Below are positions 1 to 10,864 of a stretch of 64,000 nucleotides of DNA, in pieces (the stretch's first letter is position 1; each line of letters opens with the position of its first letter). The translations under genes and the position numbers were made by a program. Under the pieces are notes generated by a model. It saw only the letters and a list, made by a program, of their open reading frames with translations. It did no database searches and had not been told where the DNA came from. The stretch is taken from contig NC_091972.1 of NCBI RefSeq assembly GCF_036711975.1, forward strand, positions 24,743,001 through 24,807,000. Direction: 5' to 3'. The DNA is from Onthophagus taurus. Lineage: Eukaryota; Arthropoda; Insecta; Coleoptera; Scarabaeidae.

Positions 1-1
1 A

Positions 2-16
2 TTCATTGAAGTTTAA
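2..16 (+). pseudogene. ATP: Last codons of Polinton A packaging ATPase
   Basis: The window opens in the final five codons (FIEV, stop) of the FtsK/HerA-type ATPase. The identity is taken from the same sequence at the end of the ATPase gene at 13587-14268. The rest lies outside the window. Confidence 0.7.
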
Positions 17-67
17 AACTAACGACATCAGCTGTACACTTCTTAGTAACTTCACATACATCATACA

Positions 68-1249
68 ATGAACAAGACGATAGCTGCAGAACTTATCGCA
101 GCACGAGAAGTTGTGAGAGACAAAATTCGTTCTTTAAAAGAGGACTTAGAGGAGTCAAGGATTCGGTCGGAAACCGCATATGCACCCATCGCGAGACCGT
201 TACAGGATATTGTCGCAAAACTTGACACTGCGCCTTTACTATCCATTCCAAAACGAAGTTTATCTCCAAAAGAAGAAAAATTGATATCTAAGATACAACG
301 TTACTCGCCGGATATTTCTGACGTACCAGCTAAAACCGAGACCGAATATTTTATTCGAAAACCGAAAGCGCCATTAAAAGAACAGCGACGAAAATTTGCT
401 ACATCGACTCCTGAAAAAAGGTTGGTATCTTCTTCTACGTCTTCTCCTCTTGGTCCATTAGCTCATGCAGAAGAAGAAGTATATGAAGTTCCGCCGGGCG
501 AACAAGAAGAACTCCTCGATTCTAGCGAGGATACCGGAGCTCTTATTTCGGACGCACATAATCGAATAGAACGACTTAAAGATGAAATAGAAGAAAGATT
601 GGAGTCTCCAGAGGTACAAGCCGCTTTGAGTCAGTTTCATCCTTTGCCCAGAACGTATATAACTGATTTACTGATAACTGATAACTGATTAACTGATTTA
701 AAAGATGATTATGATCGTTTATACGGTGTTCGCGAAACTCCCGAAGGTTTCTACATTGGAGTCAGTCCTGTTCACTTTGAGGATCAGGATATTCACGTTG
801 GAAACTTCAAATATACGGGAACCGTTGGTTTATATGATTTACTATTTAAAAACGAACCGGGCAAATTTACAATTCAGGACATGCGCAACTACAAAGATAT
901 CTTACTACGTTCAAATGCTCCGTACATTAATTACATTCCAGAGGCAGGTATGACTACTGAGGACGACAGTGAGAAATTTCAGAATATTATCAAGCCTATC
1001 GCTGAAGGTAACAAACCCAAGGTGCATTGGGCTAAATACTGGCCGAATCCGAAGAAAAAAGTCGGTGGTGTATTACAAAAACAAGTCGTCCCTGGGGCTC
1101 TTATCGAATACGAGTACTGGGACGATCCCAACGAACTTTTCGATAGACTGCGTTTGTTGATGGCCTCGCAAACGGCAGGTCATTCTGCACATGTCAATGA
1201 AATATCATCGATAATATCGGAGCTAACAGAGGCCGAGATTATACGTTAA
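68..1249 (+). pseudogene. Polinton late-region protein, DUF8207-like (Polinton A)
   Basis: The frame runs from ATG 68 to TAA at 1249 (about 393 codons), broken only by an in-frame TGA at 686-688. The stop lies in a short tandem array of ACTGAT-like units, so it probably arose by slippage. The N-terminal half is charged and predicted coiled coil (residues 1-60) followed by a low-complexity Ser/Pro/Glu linker. The conserved C-terminal half has blocks PRTYIT, YTGTVGLYDLLF, NYKDIL and EYEYWDDPNEL. Homologues sit at the same place, between ATPase and the small gene, in Polintons B and C. I relate it to the family annotated DUF8207 in insect genomes from memory; the function is unknown. The identical stop in copy B shows the lesion predates the duplication. 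Confidence 0.75.
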
Positions 1250-1318
1250 AATAATATCATAAATATACGACTCTCACATCTTTTGTTTTAAACCACCGAC
1301 GTTTATGAACTAGAGAAG

Positions 1319-1744
1319 ATCAGTTTAAGCAAGTTCGGAAAACATTCGTCTAGTATGACGATCGATAAGTTTGGTAAACACGTACACGGACACAACATTG
1401 CTGCTCATTTTAAGAAACGTGAAAACGTACAACGATATTTCAAACAACCAACAATACTTACGTTTAGCGGAGATGGAACTACGGATACAACGGATAATTA
1501 TTACATTGTTCAAAATTTAGGTTACGTAAGTAAATATATAAACTTTTTCTATATTGGTGAAATAGTGCATCACCGATTTGAAGGAGACGTTGAAATGATT
1601 ATTAACGGGAGTATCTTCGATCCAAATAAAAAGCTAAATGTTCTCTCCTTTGGAGATAAAATAGTTTACAAACCCAGAACAAAGACCACTTTACTCAAGA
1701 AACCATTTATGGTAGAACTGCTCATTGAAATATACAGAAAATGA
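1319..1744 (+). pseudogene. Small KFGKH-motif Polinton protein (Polinton A), start codon lost
   Basis: About 140 codons lie between the DUF8207-like gene and integrase. By alignment with the 135-aa homologue in Polinton C (24128-24535), translation should start at 1319, where the codon is ATC instead of ATG; the next ATG is at 1355. The N-terminus carries the motif KFGKH twice (SKFGKH and DKFGKH). The rest is predicted beta-rich, with LTFSGDG, a conserved FY near residue 78, and a hydrophobic end (FMVELLIE). The stop overlaps the integrase start (ATGA at 1741-1744). No function is recognised; a structural or capsid accessory role is only inferred from position. Confidence 0.65.
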
Positions 1745-2676
1745 GCGATATTAAAAGGTCCGTAGTAAACCAGTTGCACGCGTCCGTGAGGAAAAATTAT
1801 AAACGCAGACGTGTTATTATTAAAGGTTTAACGGACTTATTTCAAGCTGATTTAGTGGAGATGATACCTTATTCAAAAGCAAATGGTAATTTTAAGTATA
1901 TTCTAACAGTTATTAATGCTTTCTGAAAGTATGGATGGGCTGTACCACTAAAAAACAAAACTGGTAAAGAAGTTACGCGAGCTATGGAAACAATTCTATC
2001 GGAAAAGCGGAAAAACATACCGAAGAATCTGCAAACGGACAACGGAAAAGAATTTTACAATGAGGATTTTAAGAAGCTCGTGTCACGATATCACATCAAT
2101 CACTACAGTTCATTTTCCAATTTAAAGAGTTCTATTGTTGAACGGTTTAATAGAACAATAAAAGAAAAAATGTGGAAAGAATTTAGTATGCAAGGTAGCT
2201 ATCGTTGGTTGGAATTGCTTCCCAAATTAATTCTGGATTATAACAACCAAGTACATAGGACGATAGGAATGAAACCTAGCGAGGTAAATAACAGAAACGC
2301 ACCGACACTGTTAAAAACTGTTTATAATTACATAAAAATTGCTGATCCTTATACCAAAAAATTTAATGTCGGTGATCAGGTCAGAGTGAGCAAGCATCGA
2401 CACGCCTTCACCAAAAACTATACTCCCAATTGGTCTAACGAAGTGTTTACAATACATTCTGTTCGTAATACTTTCCCAACAACATATCTGCTCAAAGATG
2501 CATCCAATGAAAAAATTATGGGTGGTTTTTATCGAGAGGAATTACAAAAAGTTAAATATCCTGACGTCTACTTGGTGGAAAAAGTGCTACGGCGAAAAGG
2601 AAATCAAGTGTTTGTGAAATGGTTAGGATTAGGTCCGTCTCATAATTCTTGGATCTCAAAAACTAACGTTCTTTAG
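1741..2676 (+). pseudogene. INT: Retroviral-type integrase with chromodomain-like end (Polinton A)
   Basis: Polinton integrase of the rve superfamily, expected to insert the element into host DNA. All three catalytic acidic positions are visible (D in FQADLVEM, D in LQTDNGKEF, E in IVERFNRT). The C-terminus (YLVEKVLRRKGNQVFVKW, then NSWI) resembles a chromodomain. One in-frame TGA at 1924-1926 replaces the Ser codon of the conserved INAFSKY block, so the protein would stop after about 61 residues. The same stop is in copy B (16148-16150). The homologue in Polinton C is uninterrupted (311 aa). It lies tail to tail with POLB, 110 bp apart. Confidence 0.9.
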
Positions 2677-2786
2677 AACGTATATGTCGTATATATAAAC
2701 CCCTATATAAAAGTTCACAAGACTTTATTAACAATCGAACATTACAAATACATTATTATTATTATTCTTTACAATTTTTTCTAAAA

Positions 2787-4127
2787 TTAAATTAATTTAT
2801 TCGAATTCAATCTTTTTATCAACCAATGACCCCACGCCAAAGTATTACATCCGTTCGGTAATATGTATCGTTTATCATCGCACGATGAAAGAGCAATTTT
2901 ATTCTTTAATTCGGTATACATAGTATGAAATTCTGACTTAAAAATGTACATTTTTTTATGAATCGATCCGCCACATTCAACCACACGTTTATAATCGGTC
3001 ACGCTTAAATGTTTATCTATAACATATTTCTTTACTCCTTTAGCCTTTTTTACATTATCATTCAACAAGGTGATGCAGTACGCTTTAGCTCCTGTTCCAA
3101 CAAATGACGTTATGCACCTGTTTGGATATTCATCTTTCATTCTTCCCAACACAGATCGACCGCGAGGAATATTGTGTATATTCTCTAACGGATAATTGGA
3201 CGTATCAAAAAATTCAATATTTTCTTTTATATCCTCATATACATTGGGAGTAGTAATCTCTAGGATGAGGGAGTCAGTATCGGTGTATAAAAGTGTTATG
3301 TTATTTCCATATTTAACTTTTAAGTAATCATAGAAGAAGCTGTACATTCCGGTTTTCGAAAGCTCTAATATACTGAAATCCACATACAGCGGTTTGCAAT
3401 AACGAACTTCCGCGACGTTCAATTGAACGGCTATCAAATTATCGCAAAATATTTTTGAAGATTTAAAATTTGGTTTGGCTATTAGGGCTTCCACACCTGG
3501 TTTTTTATGACGACATTCCCAGTGGGTAACTAGTCTTACATCCACTCGCTTTTCCACATTTTCCATTGTCTTACCGTATACGATGTTATTCATTGCTTTG
3601 TAATGATTTTTTTCAAATTCATTCGTAGCTTTCGCACGTTTATCGGAATTGAAATCGATGTAGCTCCGCATCCAGTTGGATTGTTTAAATTCTAATACTC
3701 TGTAAATCTTCATTAGGTTCAATCCGAACTTGAGACACTGCTTTAGTTTCACGTAATGAATGATGTATTTTGTTTTATTTTCCAAATTTGCTATTAACTT
3801 TGCATTTTTTGAACCTGGTAAATCGTTGTGTTCATCATGTATTGCTTCCGGATACTCTAAATCTACCTCGAACACGTAACCCTTTTCGGAATCGTCTTCC
3901 GTATTGTAAATATCTAATTTTTGAATCTCCTCATCTGATAGCCATCGAAATCCTCCCGTCGGTAATTTTCGTCTCATTGCGTGTCCATACAAATTCGTAG
4001 CGTCGAGATACAAAATATAAGATGGGTCTTTGGTTTCATCAAATTCCATCATTAATTTATTGTTAGCCTTCGCACTGCGTTTAGTGCACATACTTAATCC
4101 ACCATTTCTTTCCCCATCAAAAAGCAC
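2787..4127 (-). pseudogene. POLB: Protein-primed DNA polymerase B, C-terminal part (Polinton A)
   Basis: This is the palm and thumb portion of a Polinton DNA polymerase. Motif A reads YLDATNLYG, motif B is YKAMNNIVYGK, and motif C is YTDTDSLIL with the two metal-binding aspartates. A 27-bp in-frame deletion relative to copy B (present there at about 18037-18070) removes residues before the PGSK block. The polymerase reading frame stops at the foldback element at 4104-4337. The N-terminal exons continue beyond it at 4586-6127, with roughly 370 codons of the middle (exonuclease region and what follows) missing compared with Polinton C. Confidence 0.9.
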
Positions 4128-4337
4128 ATTTTAATCTAGTAGCGCATGAATGTTTTACACTGGATGTTATTTTTGTCCAAATATCAAGTAGCGCTAGACA
4201 CAAAAGAAACAATTAAACTTTATTTTGTAATAAACATCTACTTATTTATTTATTTGGACAAAAATAACATCGATTGTAAAACATTCATGCACTACTAGAT
4301 TAAAATGTCAGGTTGATTTTTGATGGGGAAAGAAATG
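4104..4337. repeat. Foldback/MITE-like inverted repeat inside POLB
   Basis: Arms at 4104-4184 and 4251-4337 are inverted repeats of each other (about 80 bp, few mismatches plus a short indel) around a loop of about 65 bp containing AGTAGCGCT. The outermost 20 bp of the arms, reading GATGGGGAAAGAAATG, coincide with the first codons of the downstream POLB frame, so the palindrome reaches into coding sequence. It is present in both Polinton copies (also 18354-18588). No TSD is evident. Confidence 0.75.
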
Positions 4338-4585
4338 AATTTTTAAGAAAAACAAAATACTGTCGTAAAAAGAATGTTTTTAGGATCTCAATAATAAAAA
4401 AAAATGTTGGCATTCCATTTAAAAAAAAAGTTGACAGTCGCCATTTTGAAATAATTCGTCCAATTGAAAATCTGGTATCACCATCGTGTAGAGAATGTCC
4501 TAAAACATATTACTGCCAAATATTTTGAAAGTAGTACCCATAGTGTAGCTAAAAAAAAATAAGGCGCTTACTCTGAATCAGGCTG
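4338..4585. other. Unassigned filler between POLB fragments
   Basis: This stretch replaces the missing middle of POLB. The first about 100 bp are shared with copy B (to 18690); 4442-4585 is unique in the window. I see no coding frame matching POLB here. It contains an A-run (4551-4559) and no recognisable repeat ends. Confidence 0.5.
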
Positions 4586-6127
4586 TATATCCAAAACGTC
4601 ATGTTCCAACTTGCTCATGAAAATTTGAGCAGCATTACGTCCGCGATATATAAACTTCGACAATGATTCGTCCTAAGAACATTTTATATAATATGCAAAT
4701 GCATAAGGTTCGTGTTTGAAACATTTGACGGAGTATGAATTATCATCGTTAAGTTCAGTTGCTTCCGCATCGGCGATCGGTTTCTGTAATGCTTCAAATC
4801 TGCATACACCACAAACGGTATTTTTAATTGTCGTTCAAAATTTTCGAACTGTAATATATTTTCCTTTTCTTCATTTCCATATTTATTTATTATCAAATTT
4901 GTTGTTGGTAAAATTGCCCTTACCTTGCTACAATCGTCACTTTGATGACGGATAAGTTTATTTTCTGACGTAAAGAACACCAAGCATCCATCGCAAATAT
5001 ACTTTTCATGACCATTCTGCGATGCTTGCGATGATAGTAATCGAGACAGATTTTTTATCCAACAATAGTGACTATTTCCGGAATCATTTGTAACCAATAA
5101 TAAATTTATATGTCTTTCTTCTTTTTGCCGACATATATACATTGTAATTATGTCATAATTCGTAATACCGTCTTTAAAATACTCATTTATTCCATATACA
5201 TTAATAGATAATTTGTTCTGCTTTTCAAATACAGGTATATCACGTAATTTAACTGGAAAAACAATATTTGAATAGTCAAAGCCGCAGTCCAGGTAATTCG
5301 GATACGAAGATGTTCTCTGTGGTAAACCGTTCGGTTCATGTAGTGCGGATGTTACAGCCCATGCAAAACATGCATCATCCACGTTTTGTATATTTATCAC
5401 AGCATGCTTTGCTTTTATTTGCGGCGGTAAATCGATGTAATTAGATGCTCTTATAGGATTATATTTGTTTAAATTTAACTCCATATAGAGGATTTGCATT
5501 AAAGTCCATCCTAAATAAAAGATTGAAACATTTATTTTTTTAATGCGTAGGTATGTTATGTCTCATTACGCTTACCTGAATCTCGTTCCTGGAATTCTGA
5601 CATTTTTGATGAAATTTCATCAATAAATTCCTTATATATTTTATATAGATCCGACGCTAATGATACTACCTTATTTTTCGTATTGAATGATTTTATTTCA
5701 CAATCTTCCTTTGATTGTAAAAAATACCAAAACATTCCATATTTAATTTTACATTTCGGTGAATATCGATTGCGCTTTGTATCAGATTTAGTATTTTTTC
5801 TCGAATTCTATGTGAAAATTCATCCAAATCCACAAAAAAACCTTCTTCACTTATTCGATAACTGACGATTTTATCGCCGAATGCTCCAGCTATTCTCTCC
5901 ACTCCATCATCGATTATAACAAAACCGTTACGCTTATGCGCGTTGCTTCGTAAATGTGCAGAGTAACATTGTTTATTTACATAATCATCGCAAGCCTCAC
6001 ATTTTACTGCTTTTGGAATTTGCGGTGCGTCAAACTTGATTCTCTTGCCAATACAAGATAATCGTTGATGCCTTTTTAAATTGTCAACTCGAGTAAAACT
6101 TTTTCCACAATCCTCACACACGACCAT
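4586..6127 (-). pseudogene. POLB: DNA polymerase B, N-terminal exons (Polinton A)
   Basis: Starts at ATG 6127 with a C2H2-type zinc-finger region (CEDCGKSF...H, then CEACDDYV...H). Exon 1 carries a frameshift near 5700-5715. A GT-AG intron lies at 5511-5575, at the same position as in Polinton C. Exon 2 continues through blocks also found in C (IKNLSRL, CDGC, VVYAD of the first exonuclease motif), is frameshifted again near 4700, and homology ends near 4586 after IYRGRNAA. In the current frame the exonuclease glutamate that should follow VVYAD is lost. Together with 2787-4127 this is one broken polymerase gene. Confidence 0.85.
5511..5575 (-). other. POLB intron (Polinton A)
   Basis: GTAAGC donor next to 5575 and TTATTTAG acceptor ending at 5511, 65 bp, between coding blocks FQERDSG and WTLMQILY. 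Polinton C has an intron at exactly the same point (19782-19840), which supports real splicing. Confidence 0.8.
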
Positions 6128-6970
6128 TTTACAATTTAATGTTGTACACTTCTACTTGTTATGAAAGAACTACGTCAATACCACATTTCGCAGGCGTTTA
6201 TAAACCCTCACCGCTCCTGAAACTTATTGGGAGGAGGAGGATGCATCGAGTGCGTTTGTATACATGTATATTTTTAAACTCCGTATACCTTTGCATAATA
6301 AATTAAAAAAATATATCTCGCAGGTAGATCATGACTCACTTACTAGTATTAAGTTAATTGACCTCCTCGAACGTATCCCCCAAAAAATTTGCCGATTTAA
6401 GAACCTCCTCGCATATTTTAAAGCCCCGTATACCTTTACATAATAAAATAAAACAATATCCCGCAGGTAGGCCATGACTCACTTATTTGTATACCTACAT
6501 GTCTCAAAACCGTATACCTTTTTGTGTATAATAAGTTATAAGATATATCGAAGACATGTTCTAACAGTTCATTGAGAAACGTCGAAGGATAAACATAGTC
6601 ATTGTTTTCATCTAGGTAAACAAGTTACATATAAAGATAAATTTTTAACTTAATAAATTAATAAAACTTAAAATTTTTAATTTAATAAATTTTTCTTTCT
6701 CAAAATAACATGACCTAAATAAATAAAGAAATAAATAAATAAATAAATAAATTTTTAATAATTTCGTCAAAATAACACGACCTTCTCAAGTTAATTGACC
6801 TCCTCCTCTCCTCATCGAATCTCCTCCGACCCCTAAAAGAATCGCCGATTCAAGAACCTCCTCTCCTCATCGAACCTCCTCTGACCCCCAAAAAATTTGC
6901 CGATTCAAGAACCTCCTCCTAGAACGCAGGTTCGAGGAGAAGGTTCTAGAATCGGCGAATCTATACTACT
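6128..6970. repeat. Terminal region of Polinton A (TIR and POLB 5' region)
   Basis: Non-coding stretch upstream of POLB. It contains a repeat that starts with CGTATACCTTT at 6282, 6427 and about 6510 (spacing about 145 bp for the first two), short repeats of CCTCCTC, and GCCGATTC(A/T)AGAACC blocks near 6846 and 6899. The last 70 bp (about 6899-6956) form an inverted repeat ending at the terminus near 6970, the same design as the terminal hairpin of Polinton C. The partner TIR is outside the window. Confidence 0.7.
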
Positions 6971-6972
6971 CA

Positions 6973-7137
6973 TTAGATTTGACGGCGGTTTGGTTTAAAT
7001 TACCGTTGAAGTATAGAAACGATGAGCGATTACAAAGCAAGCTGCCCTGTTTTGAACATTATAATTTGCCTCATAGGGAAACGCATATTGATGGTCCACC
7101 ATCGGCAAGAAAGGATTGTTCTTTATGTAAGGTTTAA
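6973..7137 (+). pseudogene. 3' remnant of the conserved Polinton gene seen at 39935-40270
   Basis: A 54-codon open stretch ending in TAA at 7135-7137. It aligns with the C-terminus of the 111-aa protein of Polinton C: KLPCFEHYN and ETHIDGPPSARKDCSLC here, KLPCLEHYN and ETHFDGPPPPKMHCIKC there. The two Cys and the His-x-DGPP block are conserved. The 5' half is missing because the sequence starts at the Polinton A terminus. Function unknown. Confidence 0.8.
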
Positions 7138-7289
7138 TATATAAACATTGTCAGTTATAGATTGTAAATTATAATAGTAATAATAATAAAAGATTGTAAA
7201 AAGTGTAAAAAGTTGTTTTAATTTGAAAGAAAAAAGCATTTGTATACGTTGGGTTGGGTACTGTTGGGTTGTAAAAATTGTTGTAAATT

Positions 7290-7400
7290 GAAAGGAAAAA
7301 TCAAGAAAAGGAAGGAAGAAAAAGAAGGAAAGAAGAGGAAAAAAGGAAAAAAAGAAGAAAAAAGAGGAGAAAAAAAGAAAAAGGGAAAAGGATTGTTTAT
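7290..7400 (+). repeat. Purine-rich tract
   Basis: About 110 bp of almost pure A/G on the + strand (AAGGAAGG, GAAGAAA units). It lies in the gene-free stretch 7138-7540, of which the remainder is AT-rich and then C-rich. No coding support. Confidence 0.8.
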
Positions 7401-7484
7401 TGAAGCTCCTCCCATGCTTCTCCTCAGGCTCCTCCCAAAAGTGGAGATGGAAGAGTAGGGATGGGAGTCTAACTAACTCTAACT

Positions 7485-7590
7485 CCGCCCATTCCCCCAC
7501 TCCTCCCCCTTTCCACGCCCCACCCCACGCCCCCCTTCATTACTTTACTATAAGAAGGCACCTCCCAGCCTTTGAAAGTCACTTCAGTGT
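7485..7590 (+). promoter_or_regulatory. Putative late promoter of Polinton B
   Basis: A C-rich stretch with CCACGCCCC-type boxes (7492-7536) is followed by TATAAG at 7549-7554 and an arthropod initiator TTCAGT with its A at 7586. The first splice donor (GTAAGT) follows at 7611. Spacing from TATA to Inr is slightly long (37 bp). Its place directly upstream of the leader units suggests it drives the capsid/packaging gene block. Confidence 0.55.
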
Positions 7591-8086
7591 TTGTGTTCTT
7601 CAGTTTTTTGGTAAGTACAACTTTCTTTATTATCATGTTTATATAACGTTCATTTTCTCTCCATCACTACAGATCTTTCTACAAGTTTCTCTTTTTTTGG
7701 TGAGTAAAACTATATTTGTTTTGCATGTTTATATAATATTTAAAATTATTTTTTTCCCAGTCCTAGACATCCTTCAGCTTTCTCTTTTTTGCTGACGTGT
7801 TTTATTTGGTAAGTAACCTTTTTTACTTTGCTTATACATATAATATGTAAAATATTCTTGTTTTGTTTCATCATAACACCTCTTTCTACTTTGTTTTTGT
7901 GAGTACAACTTGTTTATTTGTTTGTTATGTTAAATTGTTATTTTTATTTTTTCAATTCCTACAGGACCTTACTGCTGATCACTTCCATTTTTTTGTTTGA
8001 TCAGTTCGATCAGTTTTGATAACTTCGTTATCTCGGCTACTTTTTTCTGGTAAGTATAGCCTTCTTTTTCTTTGCATATATTGTTG
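7586..8086 (+). other. Series of mini exon-intron leader units (Polinton B)
   Basis: Consecutive donor and acceptor motifs define short introns: 7611-7672 (GTAAGT...CTACAG), 7700-7760 (GTGAGT...TCCCAG), a donor at 7809 (GTAAGT), a donor at 7899 (GTGAGT) with acceptor TCCTACAG ending at 7964, and a donor at 8050 (GTAAGT). The exons between are about 27-85 nt and pyrimidine-rich. The units resemble each other (donor followed by AACTT or similar, then TTTGCATATA), so they look like tandem duplicates. The series is cut by the LTR-like insertion at 8087 and resumes at 11837. No coding potential is seen. Confidence 0.6.
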
Positions 8087-8477
8087 TGTAACGGTTTTGT
8101 TTTCCGTTACTTATATTTTTGTGTTTGGTTAAAATTTTTTTTAAAATTTTAGTTCAAATTATCGTTGGAGATTGGTTGTGAGATTGTCGCTTTTTGATTG
8201 GTTCGAAGGTGGTTTGTAGCGAGCGACGGGTGGTTGATTTCTTGATTTGCCAGTCTCGTTCTAATCGTTGAGTAACGATAGTCATTTTTATCTTACGCTC
8301 CGTAAACATTATAAGAAAGCGTGGTTATTTAAGAAAAAGTTTTCAATTGTTGAATTTTTGGTTGTGATAAGGCTTTTTCGTCACGTTGTTGTAGATTTGG
8401 ACTCGTTTTTCTTTGGAAATCATATCGATTTACGCCGATGTATTCGGATTTAAAACGTTAAACACGTGAGACGTTCT

Positions 8478-10864
8478 TTAACCCTTAACTGGTCCGGTGA
8501 CTCATTTGTCGCACTAACAGTCAGGCGTAGTCTCCAGGACTACTTAACTTAATAGGTCAATAAGACTGCAAATGTGCAAATAAACTCAATATTTTGTTCA
8601 TTACTGGATACTATAGATATTAGGAAACTTGTATGCATAGAAATAAACTGAACTAAAGCAATATATAAAAAGAGTTTACCTAAATTATAATTTTTTCCGA
8701 AAAGTTAATTAAATCTAGTTTTATAGTAAGTACTTAATTATTATAAAACCTTAACAAACTTTCGTTTATGTTATTAGTTATGTTAGGTATTAGACAAACT
8801 AAAAAATAAAGGATAAATAAATTTGACAAAAATATCATATTCCAGCAAGGGCCAAAGTTTTTTATTTTTCAGCGCAGTCATTGCAGACTGGTTTTGTACA
8901 TTGTAGACAAACCGGCTTTTTGCAAGCAAGACACAAGTATTTTGTCATTCTATGTTTCTTTGAACGACACAAGTAGCAAATTTTATGTTTTTCTAGAATC
9001 AGATCATATGTCTTGGGTTCTTCTGCACCTGGGACTCCAAGTATTCTACCAATAGTACTGCGTAGTTCGCGTGGGATAACCGACATCGTCAACCGCCGTC
9101 TCATGTGATCCTCTACCAATTGCTTGGCTAGCTGCATTCCAAAAATACTTTTTTCTTTAATGGTTGGATTATCTCTATAACATTGGTGTAAGATATATGA
9201 ATTGATCACAGAAATGTCTAGTAGGCGAAAAAAAATTGCTAAAGGCCATCTTCGAGTGCGACGACTTGAGGTGCTTTTCGAACATTTTTCGTCCAGAGAA
9301 TCTACTCCGCCTTTATTTTCATTGTAGTAGGAAACTATTTCGGGCTTTTGTACTAATGGATCATCAAATCGTCTGTTATGCATGGACGATATTAGTATCG
9401 TGGCTTTTCCAATTTTACCAACATATGAAATCAACGTGCATTCTTTCCTGAATCCATACAGTGTTGAGTTAGCTGCTCTTTTCTTATTGGGTTGAAAAGA
9501 TTGTGGTATTTCGGCCTTATTTTTTTTTAGTCAAATTATTTTTCCATAACAGATCAACTACTTGTATGGAAGAATACCAATTGTCAGCTGTAATATTACG
9601 ATTGCTGTTAAAGATTGGTTTCGCTAAACGTAACACAGCTTGAGTAGGCTTTAGTAACCTCTTCTCTTCACCATTGAGACCAAAACTATCAGAATCTTTT
9701 CCCGTATAGATGTATGCGTTATATAGATAACTGTTTCGTGCGTCGGTAAGGCACTGTATTTTGAGGCCGTACTTTGCCGGTTTATTAGGAATGTGCACTT
9801 TGAAGCGGCACCTTCCTCGGAAGCATTTCATCTATTGTAACAGACTGTCCAAGTCCATAAACATTTTGACATTTTCTACAAATGTGTTGAAAACAAATGA
9901 AAATGCTGCAGCCGGATCGTTCTTCTTCCGCTCTTCCCTGTCCTGAGAATTGTCGAATCGTATAGCCGTCAAAAGAACAGCAAATCTCTTCTTACTCATG
10001 ACTGCTCTAAATATTTCTCTTCCACTTCCGTCCGTTGCGAATATACGGTCTATATTTTCATGACTCGAATTGAATATCGCCGTATATACTAGAAGCCCTA
10101 AAAATGCCTTCAGCTCAGTGATATCTGTGTCTGTTACATGATGTCTGGATTGTATAGAATATCTCTCACGAATTGAACTTAGTTTTTGGTTGGTGTGCTG
10201 TAGAATATGTTGAAACATTTTGTTATCGAAAAGCAAATTCCAGATTGGCAATGGATTCGCAGCATCATCGAGGTTACGTGCTTTTGATTTTAGAATCGGA
10301 ATTTTTATTATAATATTATGCTTTCGGGTCCGAGATGAAGGCAAAACTTCCGACGTACACCATCTATACCGATTTTTGCCATATAAATACTTCTTGTTCA
10401 CATTATCTACAATATTTACACTTTCATCTACGAAGTCCTCGCTAGCAGACAGTTCTGAATCGCTATCGTGCTCTAATTCAATTAGATTGTCTTCCGATAC
10501 GTTATCTATGTCGCTGTCGCCGCTGTCTGTAGTATTTTCGTACCATTTTAAAAGAGCTTTATCAAAATCAGGATCGTCACAAACCACTCGTTTTGAAGAC
10601 CCGGCCATATTTCGGTAAATCTACCACTAACAAAAAAGTTACACAAATGGACCGACGTAGTCTGAGAGACTATTATAGATATCTTACCCGTTATAACTTT
10701 TAAGCCGATGTTACAATCACGGTACAAATTTGTATACTAATGATGCTCAGAGAGGTGGGAGATTAGGCGGAAGGACAGGTTTGTACACGCTTTTAATAAC
10801 CGCTGAGAAACAAGTATTTCAATCGCGTAGTCTGCTGGACTACACCGGACCAGTTAAGGGTTAA
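8478..10864 (-). mobile_element. piggyBac element
   Basis: TTAA target duplications at 8478-8481 and 10861-10864. The element is 8482-10860 with terminal inverted repeats of about 18 bp (CCCTTAACTGGTCCGGTG). Subterminal GTAGTCT...AGACTAC-type blocks occur near 8524, 10649 and 10829. It carries one transposase pseudogene on -. Confidence 0.93.
8862..10608 (-). pseudogene. piggyBac transposase, frameshifted
   Basis: DDE transposase of the piggyBac family. The start is ATG 10608. An acidic N-terminus is followed by the catalytic core (TELKAFLGLL...; the second catalytic Asp in ITADNWYSS; the third in GGVDSLDEKCS) and a Cys-rich C-terminal zinc-binding region (CYLCRSKKHR, CLACKKPVCLQC, CNDC). 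Two closely spaced frame changes lie around 9820-9855, next to the first catalytic Asp block, and another lies in an A-run at about 9523-9532. It cannot make a full protein. Confidence 0.92.

Larger units (their letters stand above)
1..6970. mobile_element. Polinton A (truncated by the window edge)
   Basis: Within the window this element reads: last codons of the packaging ATPase, an unassigned coiled-coil-rich gene, a small gene and integrase on +, then DNA polymerase on - facing them tail to tail, then a long terminal region. The outer end at 6970 (reading outward ...CTATACTACT) matches the end of Polinton C (...ATCTACTACT), and both have a GCCGATTCTAGAACC block just inside. Every gene seen carries a lesion. 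The opposite end lies upstream of position 1. Bases 1-4441 are repeated at 14253-18690. Confidence 0.9.

Noticed and set aside
705..953. 82-codon frame overlapping the DUF8207-like gene
   Set aside because: Out of frame with the conserved protein; a shadow frame.
7123..7500. Open frames on both strands around the purine tract
   Set aside because: Lys/Glu or Phe/Ser homopolymer-like translations from a low-complexity A/G stretch.
8268..8453. 61-codon frame inside the LTR-like element
   Set aside because: No similarity or motif, compositionally like the flanking AT-rich sequence.
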